This document shows, piece by piece, positions 43,913-52,718 of a stretch of 64,000 bases of DNA. The notes beneath the pieces were generated by a model that searched no databases, was not told the origin of the DNA, and worked only from the letters and a program-made list of their open reading frames with translations. Position numbers and translations under genes: made by a program. How positions within the stretch are numbered: the first letter of the stretch is position 1; the number at the start of each line of letters is the position of its first letter. The DNA is from Solirubrobacterales bacterium (GTDB lineage: Bacteria > Actinomycetota > Thermoleophilia > Solirubrobacterales > Thermoleophilaceae), in NCBI GenBank assembly GCA_012718975.1, contig JAAYBF010000121.1, forward strand, positions 1-64,000, given 5' to 3'.

Positions 43913-43918
43913 TACCTT
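43913..43918 (+). promoter_or_regulatory. -10 box TACCTT, leaderless type
   Basis: Ends 7 nt before the ATG at 43926. GGAGG touches the ATG directly, too close to act as a ribosome binding site. Confidence 0.45.
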
Positions 43919-43925
43919 GCGGAGG

Positions 43926-45407
43926 ATGTCGGCGGCGGCAGCATCCGGGGAGGCGCCCGAGCCGGACCTGGTCGCGGACGAGGCGCGCCTGGCGCGCGCG
44001 GCGGCGGGTGGCGACGGCGGTGCGTTCGCGACCCTGTACGAGCGCTACGAGCGGCGCGCCTACAACCTCGCCTACCGGGTCTCGGGCTCCGAGGACGACG
44101 CGGCCGACGCGGTCCAGGACGCGTTCGTGAGCGTGTTGCGGCGGCTGCCCTCGTTGGAGGGCCGCGAGCTGGCGTTCGGCTCCTACCTGTTCACCGCGAC
44201 CCGCAACGCCTGCTACGACCTGATGGCCAAGCGCAAGCGGGCGGAGCCGAGCGACGCGATCCCCGAGAGCGCGGCCCCGATCGGCGCGGCGGCCGGCGGC
44301 GGCTTCGGCCTCGATCCGGGCGACCCCGACGAGGATCCCGATCGCCGGCTGCTGCTGGAGAGCCAGCAGGAGGAGATCCGGGCGGCGAACGCGCGGCTGC
44401 CGGAGCGCCAGCGCGAGGTGCTGGCGCTGCGCGAGCTGGAGGAGCTCTCCTACGACGAGATCGCCGAGATCATGGGGATGAACCGCAACTCGGTCGCCCA
44501 GCTGATCTCGCGTGCCCGGATCAAGCTGCGCGACGAGTTGCGCGGCACGGCGCTGGCGTCGGTCGCGGCCTCCTCGCCGGACTGCGAGCGGGCGCTGCCG
44601 CTGATCGCCCTGCGCGACGACGGCCAGCTCGCCGAGGGCGGCGAGGACGCCGCCTGGCTCGACGCCCACATGGGCGGCTGCCACACCTGCCGGCTGGGGA
44701 TGGAGGCGATGCAGGAGGCGGGTACCTCCTACCGTGCCTGGGTCCCGCTGGCGGCGGCTCCGTTCCTGTTCCGCGACACGCTCGCCAAGGCGGCGGAGCT
44801 GACCGGCGCGGATTGGAGCGAGACGATCGCCGAGCGCGCCCCGCGTCACGATCCGACGGCCTTCCACCCGGGCATGCCGCCGCTGTACCGGACGGCGACG
44901 GCGGCGGCCGGCCGGCGGCGCCGGCGCGGGCTCTGGGTCGCGGGCGGCCTGGGGACCGCGGCGCTGCTGGCGCTGGTGGTCGGCATCGCGGCGGGTGGCG
45001 ACTCCCCCACTCCCCGCCCGGCGGCCGAGACGGTCGACGCGCCGGCGCAGCAGCAGCCACCGCCGACGACCGCCGAGAAGCCCGACGAGCCGCGCAAGCG
45101 CGCCAAGCGGCGCAAGCCCGCCGCCGACCCCGAGCCCGCCCCGGCGGCCGCCGCGCCGACGCCGGAGCCGGAGCCTTCGGCCGCCGCGCCGGCGCCCGCC
45201 GCGCCGGGTCCGGCCCCCGAGCCGGCCCCCGCCCCCACGCCGAAGCCGACGCCGCGGCCGCAGAGCCCGCCGGCGCGAACGCCGCCGCCCCCCGCCCCCG
45301 ACCCTGAGCCGCCGCCGGTGGTCGAGGAGCCGCCGGTGGTCGAGGAGCCGCCGCCGGCGCCGGAGCCGCCGCCGCGATCGCCGAACGACCCGCCGACGAT
45401 CGACTGA
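43926..45407 (+). CDS. ECF sigma factor fused to zinc-finger anti-sigma domain, membrane span and Pro-rich tail
   Basis: 493-aa protein. Sigma region 2 (about 34-105, YERRAYNLAYRVSGSEDDAA) and region 4 (about 150-205, LPERQREVLALRELEELSYD) are intact. A ZAS-like zinc motif follows: Cys220, then H-x3-C-x2-C at His248, Cys252 and Cys255. A membrane span (about 337-357) and a Pro/Ala/Glu-rich extracellular tail to 493 complete it. Sigma and anti-sigma are normally separate proteins. Proteolysis or conformational change would be needed to free the sigma part. Confidence 0.85.
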   Translation: MSAAAASGEAPEPDLVADEARLARAAAGGDGGAFATLYERYERRAYNLAYRVSGSEDDAADAVQDAFVSVLRRLPSLEGRELAFGSYLFTATRNACYDLMAKRKRAEPSDAIPESAAPIGAAAGGGFGLDPGDPDEDPDRRLLLESQQEEIRAANARLPERQREVLALRELEELSYDEIAEIMGMNRNSVAQLISRARIKLRDELRGTALASVAASSPDCERALPLIALRDDGQLAEGGEDAAWLDAHMGGCHTCRLGMEAMQEAGTSYRAWVPLAAAPFLFRDTLAKAAELTGADWSETIAERAPRHDPTAFHPGMPPLYRTATAAAGRRRRRGLWVAGGLGTAALLALVVGIAAGGDSPTPRPAAETVDAPAQQQPPPTTAEKPDEPRKRAKRRKPAADPEPAPAAAAPTPEPEPSAAAPAPAAPGPAPEPAPAPTPKPTPRPQSPPARTPPPPAPDPEPPPVVEEPPVVEEPPPAPEPPPRSPNDPPTID

Positions 45408-45410
45408 GCC

Positions 45411-46286
45411 TCAGTAGGCGATCGGGTCGAAGCCGCCCCAGCCGGACGGGTCGGCGGGCTTGCGCCCGGGACAGCGCTGGATGCCGGTCTCAAACGGCAG
45501 CCGGACCATCACCGACCCGGTGTTGTTGCGCTCGTTGGACTCGTAGATCCCGTCGCGCGGGTCGGCGGTGTGGACGAGGTCGAAGCAGCCGCGCAGGCCG
45601 GTCACGTCGATCCACTGCTCGTGGTAGCCGGGCGGGTAGACGTCCGACCAGCCGACCGAGGTCCCGAGCACGACCCGCTGCCGTGACGGCGACTGGTTGC
45701 AGGCCGGGTAGACGAACCGCCGCGGCGAGCGCGGCAGCCGCGGCCGGCTGTGGTCGAGGTCGCGCAGGCAGTAGCTGACCTTCGGCCCGCGGCGGACCCT
45801 CTTGCGCCGCTCGCCGCGACGGTCGAGCCGCCAGAGCTCGAAGCGCGCCGCCCACTGGAACTTCCAGTAGGCGCCCTGGCCGGGGATCGCCTTGAACAGC
45901 AGCCGCGCGCCGGTGTCGATCCAGAGCCGCCCGCCGCCGCGGCGGTGGATCCGCTGGCGGGCGCGCATCCCGCGCGGGCGGTCGCGCACGCCGAGCAGCT
46001 CGGCGGGCCCGCGGCCGATGCTGTCGATCGAGTTGCCGGCGCGCAGCACCACTCGGCCGGGGCGCACGAACGGGTCGGTCACCAGGCCGAACGGGGGCTT
46101 CATCCGCAGGTCCGGACAGAGCAGCTTGGCCCGCTGCTCGCGGTCGAGGCACGGGTTGGGCGGCTTGCCGGCCCGCTCGCGGCGGTCCTGCGCGGAGGCG
46201 GCGGGGGCGGCGAGCGCCGCGGCGGCCGCGACGGCGACCAGCAGCAGCGCGGCCACCGTCCGGGGTGCGGGGAGGAAACGGGGCAA
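45411..46286 (-). CDS. Secreted lysyl-oxidase-fold protein, copper site apparently lost
   Basis: 291 aa. Signal peptide ending ASAQ (about 32), then a domain whose end matches the lysyl oxidase family: GTSVGWSDVYPPGYHEQWID, TGLRGCFDLVHTADP, YESNERNN. In copper lysyl oxidases the preceding segment is H-rich; here it reads YWKFQWAARFELWRLD, without the His cluster. Six Cys suggest disulfides. Probably a structural or binding derivative. TTG 46286 has no good ribosome site, so the start is uncertain. Confidence 0.72.
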   Translation of the reverse strand: MPRFLPAPRTVAALLLVAVAAAAALAAPAASAQDRRERAGKPPNPCLDREQRAKLLCPDLRMKPPFGLVTDPFVRPGRVVLRAGNSIDSIGRGPAELLGVRDRPRGMRARQRIHRRGGGRLWIDTGARLLFKAIPGQGAYWKFQWAARFELWRLDRRGERRKRVRRGPKVSYCLRDLDHSRPRLPRSPRRFVYPACNQSPSRQRVVLGTSVGWSDVYPPGYHEQWIDVTGLRGCFDLVHTADPRDGIYESNERNNTGSVMVRLPFETGIQRCPGRKPADPSGWGGFDPIAY

Positions 46287-46325
46287 GACGTCTGTTGTAG
46301 CGGACCGCGCCGCCGGAGCGTCCGG

Positions 46326-47474
46326 TCAGCGGACGCAGGGGCCCGTGTCGACGGGGCCGGACGCCCGCTGCAGCGCCGCGGCGACGACCGCGTTGGGGAC
46401 CCCGAACCCGGAGGGGCGCGCGCTCTCGCTCGCCGAGGCGAAGACGGTCGCCAGCACCCGCCCGTCGCCGTCGACGACCGGCCCGCCGGAGTTGCCGGAG
46501 CGCACCAGCGCGCGGAAGGAGACGATCTCCCGCTCGACCGGCCCGCGGCCGTAGGCGTCCTGGCTGATGGCGGAGCGGGTCGCGCCGATCCGCGCGGGGC
46601 GGACGTCGAAGGGACCGTTCTCGGGGAAGCCGAGCACCGCCCCGGCGGTGCCCGAGCCGGGGTCGGCGACCAGCTCGAGCGCCGCGACGCCGCGCGCGTC
46701 GGGTACGGCGAGCAGCGCGAGGTCGTTGCCGACGTCGAACCAGACCGCCTCGGCGTCCAGCTCGCCGCCGTCGCCGCCGACGTCGACGGTCGTGTCGTCC
46801 TGCCCGGCGACGACGTGCGCGTTGGTGACGACGATCCCGTCGGCGACGACCCAACCGGTGCCCTGGACGCCGAGGCCGCAGGCGGTGCCGAGCACCCGCA
46901 CGACGCTCTCGCCGGCGCGGCGGACCTCGGGGTCCCGGGCGACGGCCGAGTCGGGCGGGGCGACGTCGGCGCCGGGACCGTCGATCCGCGGGAACGGGTC
47001 GAAGCGGGCGAGCGTCCGCAGCAGCGGCCCCGACGGCGGCAGGACCGCGTTGAGCTCGCGCAGGATCAGCGAGCGCTGGATCGGCTCGCGCAGCTCGCGC
47101 GCGCCGGGGGTGTGCAGCGCGACGGCGCCGACGATCCAGGCGAGGCCGAGCGCGAGCGCCGCCGCGAGCAGCGCCCCGCCGATCCCGTCGATGACCCCGA
47201 GCGTCTCGCCGAACCGGCGCCGCAGCCGCCAGCCGAGCACCTCCGCGAGCGAGGCGACAAGCGCCCCCAGGAACAGCGCGGCGATCAACGCGACCAGCGG
47301 CGCCCAGGGCGATTGCGACCCCTCCGAGAGCAGCGTCGGAGCAAGACGCGCGCCGGCGAAGGCCCCCGCCGCGAAGCCCGCCAGGGTGAGCGCGCCGACG
47401 ACGAGTCCGCGCCGGAAGCCGATCGCGAGCGCGATGCCGGCGACGGCGACGATCACCCAGTCGAGCGGAGTCAT
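46326..47474 (-). CDS. MarP-like membrane serine protease (CvpA domain plus trypsin-like domain)
   Basis: 382 aa. Four membrane spans in the first ~120 residues form a CvpA/colicin V production domain, and a periplasmic trypsin-fold protease follows (about 185-380). The triad is intact: His in VTNAHVV, Asp in VGNDLALL, Ser in SGNSGGPVV. The order and size match mycobacterial MarP, an acid-resistance protease that acts on cell-wall hydrolases. It is divergent from a penicillin-binding protein gene, a fitting partner. ATG 47474 has TACCGT 9 nt upstream. Confidence 0.92.
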   Translation of the reverse strand: MTPLDWVIVAVAGIALAIGFRRGLVVGALTLAGFAAGAFAGARLAPTLLSEGSQSPWAPLVALIAALFLGALVASLAEVLGWRLRRRFGETLGVIDGIGGALLAAALALGLAWIVGAVALHTPGARELREPIQRSLILRELNAVLPPSGPLLRTLARFDPFPRIDGPGADVAPPDSAVARDPEVRRAGESVVRVLGTACGLGVQGTGWVVADGIVVTNAHVVAGQDDTTVDVGGDGGELDAEAVWFDVGNDLALLAVPDARGVAALELVADPGSGTAGAVLGFPENGPFDVRPARIGATRSAISQDAYGRGPVEREIVSFRALVRSGNSGGPVVDGDGRVLATVFASASESARPSGFGVPNAVVAAALQRASGPVDTGPCVR

Positions 47475-47483
47475 GGGCGCTTG

Positions 47484-47493
47484 ACGGTAGCCT
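47484..47493. promoter_or_regulatory. Overlapping divergent -10 boxes (TACCGT minus, TAGCCT plus)
   Basis: TACCGT (minus, 47489-47484) ends 9 nt before the MarP-like start; TAGCCT (plus, 47488-47493) ends 10 nt before GTG 47504. They share two bases, so only one polymerase could open the site at a time. Confidence 0.42.
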
Positions 47494-47503
47494 CCCCTCT
47501 ACG

Positions 47504-49201
47504 GTGGCGCGTGAGATGACCCTGGAGCGGAGGCGGCGCCTGACGCGCCGCGCCCTGCCCGCCGCCGGGGCGGTCGCCGCCGTCGCGTTCTTCGCCGGCC
47601 TGGCGGTCGGCGGCGGCGGCGAGTCCGAGGCGGCGCGCGTCGCGCGCGACTTCTCCGCCGCCTGGGTCCGCGGCGACTACGGCGCGATGCACGGGATGCT
47701 GACCCCGCAGACGCGTGCGGCCGTCACCGCGGAGCAGTTCGCCGACAGCTATCGCGGCGCGGCCGAGACGGCCACCCAGCGGCGGATGGCGGTCGCGGCG
47801 CCCCAGACCGACGGCGACCGTGCGCTGATCGCGGTCGACGTCGAGACGGCGGTCTTCGGGCCGGTCGCGGGCCAGGTCGCCTTCGCGGTGCTGGAGGACG
47901 GCATCGACTGGCGCCCGCATCTCGTCTTCCCCGGGCTGCGTCCCGGCGAGTCGCTCGACCGCCGGACCGAGGCCCCGGAGCGCGCGCCGCTGCTCGCGGC
48001 CGACGGCCAGACGATCGCCGAGGGCCCGGCCGACGCGCGCGTCCAGCCGCTGACCGCGACCGCGTCGATCGCCGGCACGCTCGCCGCGAGCGACGACGCG
48101 GCGGTCCGCGAGTCGCTCTACGCGCGTGGCTTCCCGGAGGACACGCCGGTCGGGTCCAACGGTCTGGAGCGGGTCTTCGAGGAGCAGCTCGCGGGCCGGC
48201 CGGGCGGCGAGCTGCTCGCGGGGTCGCGCGTGCTGGCCTCGAGCGAGCCGCGGCCGGCGGCGCCGGTGGAGACGACGATCGTGCCGTCGGTGCAGGAGGC
48301 GGCCGATGTCGGCCTCGCCGGCCGGCTCGGCGGGGTCGCGGCGATGGACCCGCGCAGCGGCGAGATCCTCGCGCTGGCGGGGATCGCCTTCTCCGCCCCC
48401 CAGCCGCCCGGCTCGACGTTCAAGATCGTGACGACCGCCGCCGCGCTCGAGGACGGCAAGGTGAAGATGTCCGACGAGTACCCGATCGAGACGGCGGCGA
48501 CGATCGACGGGGTCGAGCTCGAGAACGCCAACGGCGAGTACTGCGGCGGCACGCTCGCCGAGGCGTTCGCGCACTCCTGCAACTCGGTGTTCGCCCCGAT
48601 GGGGGTCGAGGTCGGGGCCGAGCGGCTGGTCGAGGAGGCCGAGCAGTTCGGCTGGAACGCCGATCCGGGGATCCCCGGCGCCGCCGAGAGCACGATCCCG
48701 CCGGCGAGCGAGATCACCTCGCCGCTGGAGGTGGGCTCGACCGCGATCGGCCAGTACAAGACGCTCGCGACGACGCTGGAGATGGCGACGGTCGCCCAGA
48801 CGATCGCCAACGGCGGCGTGCGGCTGCCGGCGACGCTCGCCCCGCGCCGGGGCCGCGGTGACGGGGTCCGGGCGGTATCGCCGAAGGTCGCCCGCCAGAT
48901 CACCGAGCTGATGACCGGCGTCGTCGCCTACGGCACCGGCACCCTGGCCGCCGTCGAGGGCGTCGAGGTGGCGGGCAAGACCGGCACCGCCGAGCTGGGC
49001 GACACCCGCGGCGACGACCCCGAGGCCGCCGCCCGCGACGGCGACCCGTCGAACACCGACGCCTGGTTCACAGCCTTCGCCCCCGCCGACGACCCGCGCG
49101 TCGTGGTCAGCGTGATGCTCGTCCGCAACGGCTCCGGCGGCGCGACCGCCGCCCCAGCCGCCCAGGGCGTCCTCGTCGCCGGGCTCAAGCGCGAGAGCTG
49201 A
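47504..49201 (+). CDS. Penicillin-binding protein (NTF2-like domain plus transpeptidase)
   Basis: 565-aa membrane-anchored D,D-transpeptidase for peptidoglycan cross-linking. One N-terminal span (about 17-37), an NTF2-like MecA_N domain (about 45-145), a linker, then the transpeptidase: S-x-x-K in PPGSTFKIV, S-x-N in AHSCNSVF, and K-T-G in AGKTGTAE. No transglycosylase domain. GTG 47504 (or ATG 47516). Divergent from the MarP-like protease. Confidence 0.9.
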   Translation: MAREMTLERRRRLTRRALPAAGAVAAVAFFAGLAVGGGGESEAARVARDFSAAWVRGDYGAMHGMLTPQTRAAVTAEQFADSYRGAAETATQRRMAVAAPQTDGDRALIAVDVETAVFGPVAGQVAFAVLEDGIDWRPHLVFPGLRPGESLDRRTEAPERAPLLAADGQTIAEGPADARVQPLTATASIAGTLAASDDAAVRESLYARGFPEDTPVGSNGLERVFEEQLAGRPGGELLAGSRVLASSEPRPAAPVETTIVPSVQEAADVGLAGRLGGVAAMDPRSGEILALAGIAFSAPQPPGSTFKIVTTAAALEDGKVKMSDEYPIETAATIDGVELENANGEYCGGTLAEAFAHSCNSVFAPMGVEVGAERLVEEAEQFGWNADPGIPGAAESTIPPASEITSPLEVGSTAIGQYKTLATTLEMATVAQTIANGGVRLPATLAPRRGRGDGVRAVSPKVARQITELMTGVVAYGTGTLAAVEGVEVAGKTGTAELGDTRGDDPEAAARDGDPSNTDAWFTAFAPADDPRVVVSVMLVRNGSGGATAAPAAQGVLVAGLKRES

Positions 49202-49301
49202 GGCGCGCTAGGGGCCGCCTGGCGGCGTCCTCGGCCCCCTCACGTGCCAGAGGCACGCCACGGGGGCCTGCGTCCTTGCCAGCCGGCCCCTTTCGCACCT
49301 C
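49200..49301 (+). ncRNA. Structured intergenic element, copy 2
   Basis: Outer arms 49200-49217 and 49284-49301 pair at 15 of 18 positions and begin at the PBP stop codon. Inside, GGCCCC (49233-49238)/GGGGCC (49263-49268) enclose a GTGCC/GGCAC hairpin (49244-49256). The core is nearly the same as copy 1 (4107-4207), while the inner hairpin differs in sequence but keeps pairing. Convergent genes lie on both sides. Confidence 0.55.
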
Positions 49302-49322
49302 AGGGACTGGGCGGCAAGTGGA

Positions 49323-49895
49323 CTACAAGTCCAGGAAGAAGGACTTCGTCTCAGCCGGATGGTCGTCCGTGCCGGGGCTCGTGACCTCGAGGACCAGCGG
49401 GCGGTTCTCGGTGTTCTCGAGCGGGAAGTCGAAGAGCAGCATCGAGCCGGCGGTCGGGCCCTGCTGGGCGACGCTGCCGTCCTGGGGGATGCACTCGCCG
49501 GGGGTCAGCTCGCGCTGGTTGTAGGCGAAGGCGTTCTCCTCGGGGAGCTCGATCGGCTCGAACTCCTCGCCCTGGTTGTCGGTGACGACGAAGTCGGCGG
49601 CGCTGAGGATGGTCTCGTCCTCGGTCGGGTTGCAGACCAGGATGAAGACGCCGTAGAGCGTGTTGCCCGGCTCGGCGGGCGGACCCTCGTAGTAGGCCTT
49701 GTCGGGCGTGATCGCGAGGTTGAGCTGGCGGGTGATGAAGACGTTGTAGTTGAGGCCGCCGATCTCGATCGAGAGTCCCTCGCGGGCTGGCTCCTCGACG
49801 CCGAGGTCGTGGTGGTCGGAGCCGCAGGCGGTGAGAGTCGCGGCGAGGGTGAGCGCGAGCGCGCAGGCGGCGAGTGTGCGGTTGCGGAGGGCCAT
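49323..49895 (-). CDS. Putative lipoprotein (DUF4352-like)
   Basis: 190 aa. The lipobox LTAC at about residue 24 follows a hydrophobic signal. The mature part has a beta-sandwich pattern with GLNYNVFITRQLN, NTLYGVFILVCNPTEDE and NQGEEFEPIELPEEN, similar in style to DUF4352 telomeric-repeat-factor-like lipoproteins. No enzyme motif. ATG 49895; a TAGACT box lies 11 nt upstream. Confidence 0.72.
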   Translation of the reverse strand: MALRNRTLAACALALTLAATLTACGSDHHDLGVEEPAREGLSIEIGGLNYNVFITRQLNLAITPDKAYYEGPPAEPGNTLYGVFILVCNPTEDETILSAADFVVTDNQGEEFEPIELPEENAFAYNQRELTPGECIPQDGSVAQQGPTAGSMLLFDFPLENTENRPLVLEVTSPGTDDHPAETKSFFLDL

Positions 49896-49909
49896 GAGCG
49901 GCGGGCAGT

Positions 49910-50470
49910 CTACCGGTCGGCGACCGCGAGGCTGTCTCGCGGCTCGATGTGAGCTCCGAAGCGTGGTGCCTTGCCGGGGTCGTAGCCGGCGACGGTGGCG
50001 CCCTGGACGTCGGCGGCGCGGCCCTCCTCGAAGAGGTCGCGCAGCCGTCGCAGCGCCTTGGCGGAGCGGCGGCGGATCGAGCCGCTGGCGCCGAAGTGCT
50101 TGATCTTGTCGACGAAGTGGCGCTGCTCGGCGTAGACGGTCAGCTCGACGCGGGTGGTGCCGGCGGCCTCGGGGACGAAGTCGTAGACGGCGACCAGGCG
50201 CGAGCGGCCGAGGCGGCCGATCGGCCCCTCCTCGACGATCCTGCGCGGGCGGTCGCAGACGCGGATGTCGATCTCGGCCCACTCCCTGGCCAGCGGCAGC
50301 CGCAGCTGGAAGCGGGCGGCGGCGCCGAGCCCGACCGGGTTGGCGCGCGCGAGCCGGTAGTGGCGCTGGTAGTGGTCGCAGTAGGAGGGCCGCTTCGAGA
50401 GGTCGGCGACGAAGTCGAAGATCTCCTCGCGCGGGGCGGATATCACCGTCTTGACCGTGACCTGGCGCAT
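49910..50470 (-). CDS. SRPBCC/START-like ligand-binding protein
   Basis: 186-aa protein. VKTVISAPREEIFDFVADLS is the usual first strand and helix of SRPBCC domains, followed by the beta-barrel (GLGAAARFQLRLP, AGTTRVELTVYAEQ) and a long C-terminal helix. Such proteins bind or cyclise hydrophobic ligands; the ligand is unknown. ATG 50470. It lies 14 bp upstream of the lipoprotein gene and just after tetR. Confidence 0.85.
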   Translation of the reverse strand: MRQVTVKTVISAPREEIFDFVADLSKRPSYCDHYQRHYRLARANPVGLGAAARFQLRLPLAREWAEIDIRVCDRPRRIVEEGPIGRLGRSRLVAVYDFVPEAAGTTRVELTVYAEQRHFVDKIKHFGASGSIRRRSAKALRRLRDLFEEGRAADVQGATVAGYDPGKAPRFGAHIEPRDSLAVADR

Positions 50471-50480
50471 CGGGAGCTGG

Positions 50481-50486
50481 AGTCTA
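50481..50486 (-). promoter_or_regulatory. -10 box TAGACT
   Basis: Ends 10 nt before the ATG at 50470, inside the last codons of tetR; weaker case than the others. Confidence 0.35.
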
Positions 50487-51110
50487 CGGGCAAGCGGCGC
50501 CGGAGCGCCCGGCGGGGCCGGGGGCGGCGGCGCCGAACAGGCGCGGCACGCTGACGGCGAGCTGGCGCCCCGCGTCGGGCCGGGCGAGCCGGCCGGCCGC
50601 CACCTCGTCGGCGGCGGCGTGCATGAGGCCGACGAAGGCGGCGGCGAGCCAGCCGGGGGCGCTGTCGGCGGCGAACGCGCCGCTGTCCTGGCCGCGCCGC
50701 GCCAGCGCTTCGATCCGGGCTCGTATGGGCGCATGGAGGGCATGGACGTCGCCGCGGTCGGGGTAGGCGGCCGCGAGCGCGCCGAGCACCTCGGCGTGGC
50801 GGACGACGGCGGACCACCACGCGTCGGTGAGGCGCGCGAGCGCCTCGGCGGGCGGGCCGCGCTCGGGGTCGGACCCGTCGATCGCGGCGAGGGTCTCGGC
50901 GAGGGCGCGTTCGGCGACCGCCTCGAGCAGCGCCTCGCGCGAGGCGAAGTGGCCGTAGACGGTCTGGCGCGAGACCCCGGCGGCCGCGGCTACCTGCGAC
51001 ATGCTGGCGTCGGGCCGGGAGGCGAGCAGGTCGATCGCGGCGTCGAGGATGCGCGCCACGTTGCGCTCTGCGTCGGCGCGGCGGCGCGGTCTCGCGGTCG
51101 GGCTCGACAT
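50484..51110 (-). CDS. TetR-family transcriptional regulator
   Basis: 208 aa. The N-terminal helix-turn-helix reads MSQVAAAAGVSRQTVYGHFA, and the C-terminal ligand domain (about 75-195) is helical. It is next to an MFS drug exporter on the same strand (26 bp downstream), so it probably represses that gene. An inverted repeat overlapping the exporter's -35 box is the likely operator. ATG 51110 has TAGCTT 7 nt upstream. Confidence 0.92.
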   Translation of the reverse strand: MSSPTARPRRRADAERNVARILDAAIDLLASRPDASMSQVAAAAGVSRQTVYGHFASREALLEAVAERALAETLAAIDGSDPERGPPAEALARLTDAWWSAVVRHAEVLGALAAAYPDRGDVHALHAPIRARIEALARRGQDSGAFAADSAPGWLAAAFVGLMHAAADEVAAGRLARPDAGRQLAVSVPRLFGAAAPGPAGRSGAACP

Positions 51111-51117
51111 CGTCGGC

Positions 51118-51123
51118 AAGCTA
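51118..51123 (-). promoter_or_regulatory. -10 box TAGCTT, leaderless type
   Basis: Ends 7 nt before the tetR ATG; allows tetR expression apart from the exporter. Confidence 0.42.
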
Positions 51124-51136
51124 GCTGGCGGAGCGG

Positions 51137-52552
51137 TCAGTGGTGCGCCATGGCGGGGGCGGTGCCGGGTGCGACGTCGCCGCTGCGCAGCGCCACCAGC
51201 GCCAGCGCGGCGGCGCCGAAGGCGATCGCGGCGGCGGCCGTGAACGCGTCGCCGAAGGCCGCCGTCGCGACGGCGGGATCGAGCGCGCTCGCGGTGTCCA
51301 GGGTCGCCGCGCCGATGCCGGCGACGGCGATCGTCGAGAGCACGGGCAGGACGATCGCCGCCCCGAGCTCGTGCGCGGTCGTGACGAGGCCCGAGACGAG
51401 GCCGGCCTCCCGCTCGCCGACGCCGGCGAGCGCGGTGATGAAGATGCCCGCGGCGGCGAGGCCGATGCCGGCGTCGAGCACGAGCAGGCCGGGCAGCACG
51501 TCGGACAGGTAGGCCCCGTCGGCGTCGATGCGGCTGAGCAGCAGCGCACCGGTCCCGCCGAGCGCCATGCCGGCCACGAGCACGGGCTTGGCGCCGTGGC
51601 GGCCGACGAGGTGGCCGCCGGCGTGCGCGGTGGCGACGAGGACCAGTGCGCCGGGCAGGAACTGGAGTCCGGTCTCGAGCGCCGTGTGGCCGAGGACCTG
51701 CTGGAGGTAGAGGGTGAGGAAGAAGAAGGCCGAGAGCACGGTTCCCATCCCGGCGACCATCAGCACGACCGCGACGACCGTCGGCCGGCGGCGGAACACG
51801 CCGAGCTGGACGAGCGGGCGCGCGACGTTGGCCTCGACGGCGACGAAGGCGGCCAGGCCGGCGCCGGCCGCCACGAGGAGGCCTACGGTCTGGGTCGACC
51901 CCCAGCCGGCCGCGGGCGCCTCGACGAGCGCGTAGATCAGCGTCGCGAGGCTGGCGGTGACGAGTGCCGCGCCGGCGAGGTCGACCCCGCGCTCGCGCGT
52001 CGTGGGGCGGGCGGCGGGCAGCAGTCGCGGGGCGGCGAGCGCCGCGGCGATCCCGACCGGGACGTTGATCAGGAAGACCGCGGGCCAGTCGAGGGTCTCG
52101 GTGATCACGCCGCCGGCCAGCACGCCGAACGCCCCGCCGCTGGCGGCGACGGCTGCCCAGGCGGCGAGCGCGCGGCGGCGGTCCGGGCCGTCGGGGAAGA
52201 TCGTCGTGACGAGGGAGAGCGCGGCCGGCGAAAGCAGAGCCGCCCCGACCCCCTGGGCCGCGCGGGCGGCGAGCAGGGTCGTGCTCGACTCGGCGAGCGC
52301 AGCCGCGAGCGAGGCGGCGGTGAAGACGGCTAGGCCGGCCAGGAAGACGCTGCGGCGGCCGAGCAGGTCGGCGGCCCGACCGCCGAGCAGCAGCAGGCCG
52401 CCGAAGGCGACGGTGTAGGCGGTGATGACCCATTGCAGGTCCTCGACGGCGATCCCGAGGTCGGCCTGGATCGTGGGGAGCGCGACGTTGACGACGGTGA
52501 TGTCCAGGATCACCATGAACTGGGCGGTGCAGAGCAGGATCAGAGCGGGCAT
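51137..52552 (-). CDS. MFS multidrug exporter, DHA2 (14-span) family
   Basis: About 471 aa, 14 predicted spans. Motif D1/C region ILDITVVNVALPTIQADLG and LQWVITAYTV are typical of EmrB/QacA-type drug:H+ antiporters; motif A GRAADLLGRRSVF is intact. ATG 52552 follows GGAGG at 5 nt; TTG 52573 is an alternative. A canonical promoter and operator lie upstream. Substrate unknown; the TetR gene downstream probably regulates it. Confidence 0.92.
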   Translation of the reverse strand: MPALILLCTAQFMVILDITVVNVALPTIQADLGIAVEDLQWVITAYTVAFGGLLLLGGRAADLLGRRSVFLAGLAVFTAASLAAALAESSTTLLAARAAQGVGAALLSPAALSLVTTIFPDGPDRRRALAAWAAVAASGGAFGVLAGGVITETLDWPAVFLINVPVGIAAALAAPRLLPAARPTTRERGVDLAGAALVTASLATLIYALVEAPAAGWGSTQTVGLLVAAGAGLAAFVAVEANVARPLVQLGVFRRRPTVVAVVLMVAGMGTVLSAFFFLTLYLQQVLGHTALETGLQFLPGALVLVATAHAGGHLVGRHGAKPVLVAGMALGGTGALLLSRIDADGAYLSDVLPGLLVLDAGIGLAAAGIFITALAGVGEREAGLVSGLVTTAHELGAAIVLPVLSTIAVAGIGAATLDTASALDPAVATAAFGDAFTAAAAIAFGAAALALVALRSGDVAPGTAPAMAHH

Positions 52553-52590
52553 CAGGGCCTCCGCGGACGACAACCTTTACAAGTCAGTCC

Positions 52591-52619
52591 ACCTTACTCA
52601 AGGTTGACATGCCTGTCAA
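52591..52619 (-). promoter_or_regulatory. MFS exporter promoter with TetR-type operator
   Basis: On the minus strand TTGACA (52619-52614), a 17-nt spacer and TAAGGT (52596-52591) form a standard sigma-70 promoter. The -35 is one arm of TTGACA-TGCC-TGTCAA (52604-52619), a 6-bp inverted repeat, which fits repressor binding. Confidence 0.7.
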
Positions 52620-52718
52620 GTTTGTTCGGACACGGCCGTCGCGCCCCGCGCGCCGAGGCATCCTCGACCTCCGGGTCGTAGACCGCCGTCGGGGGCGACA
52701 CCTACCTAGAGGCGGCGA

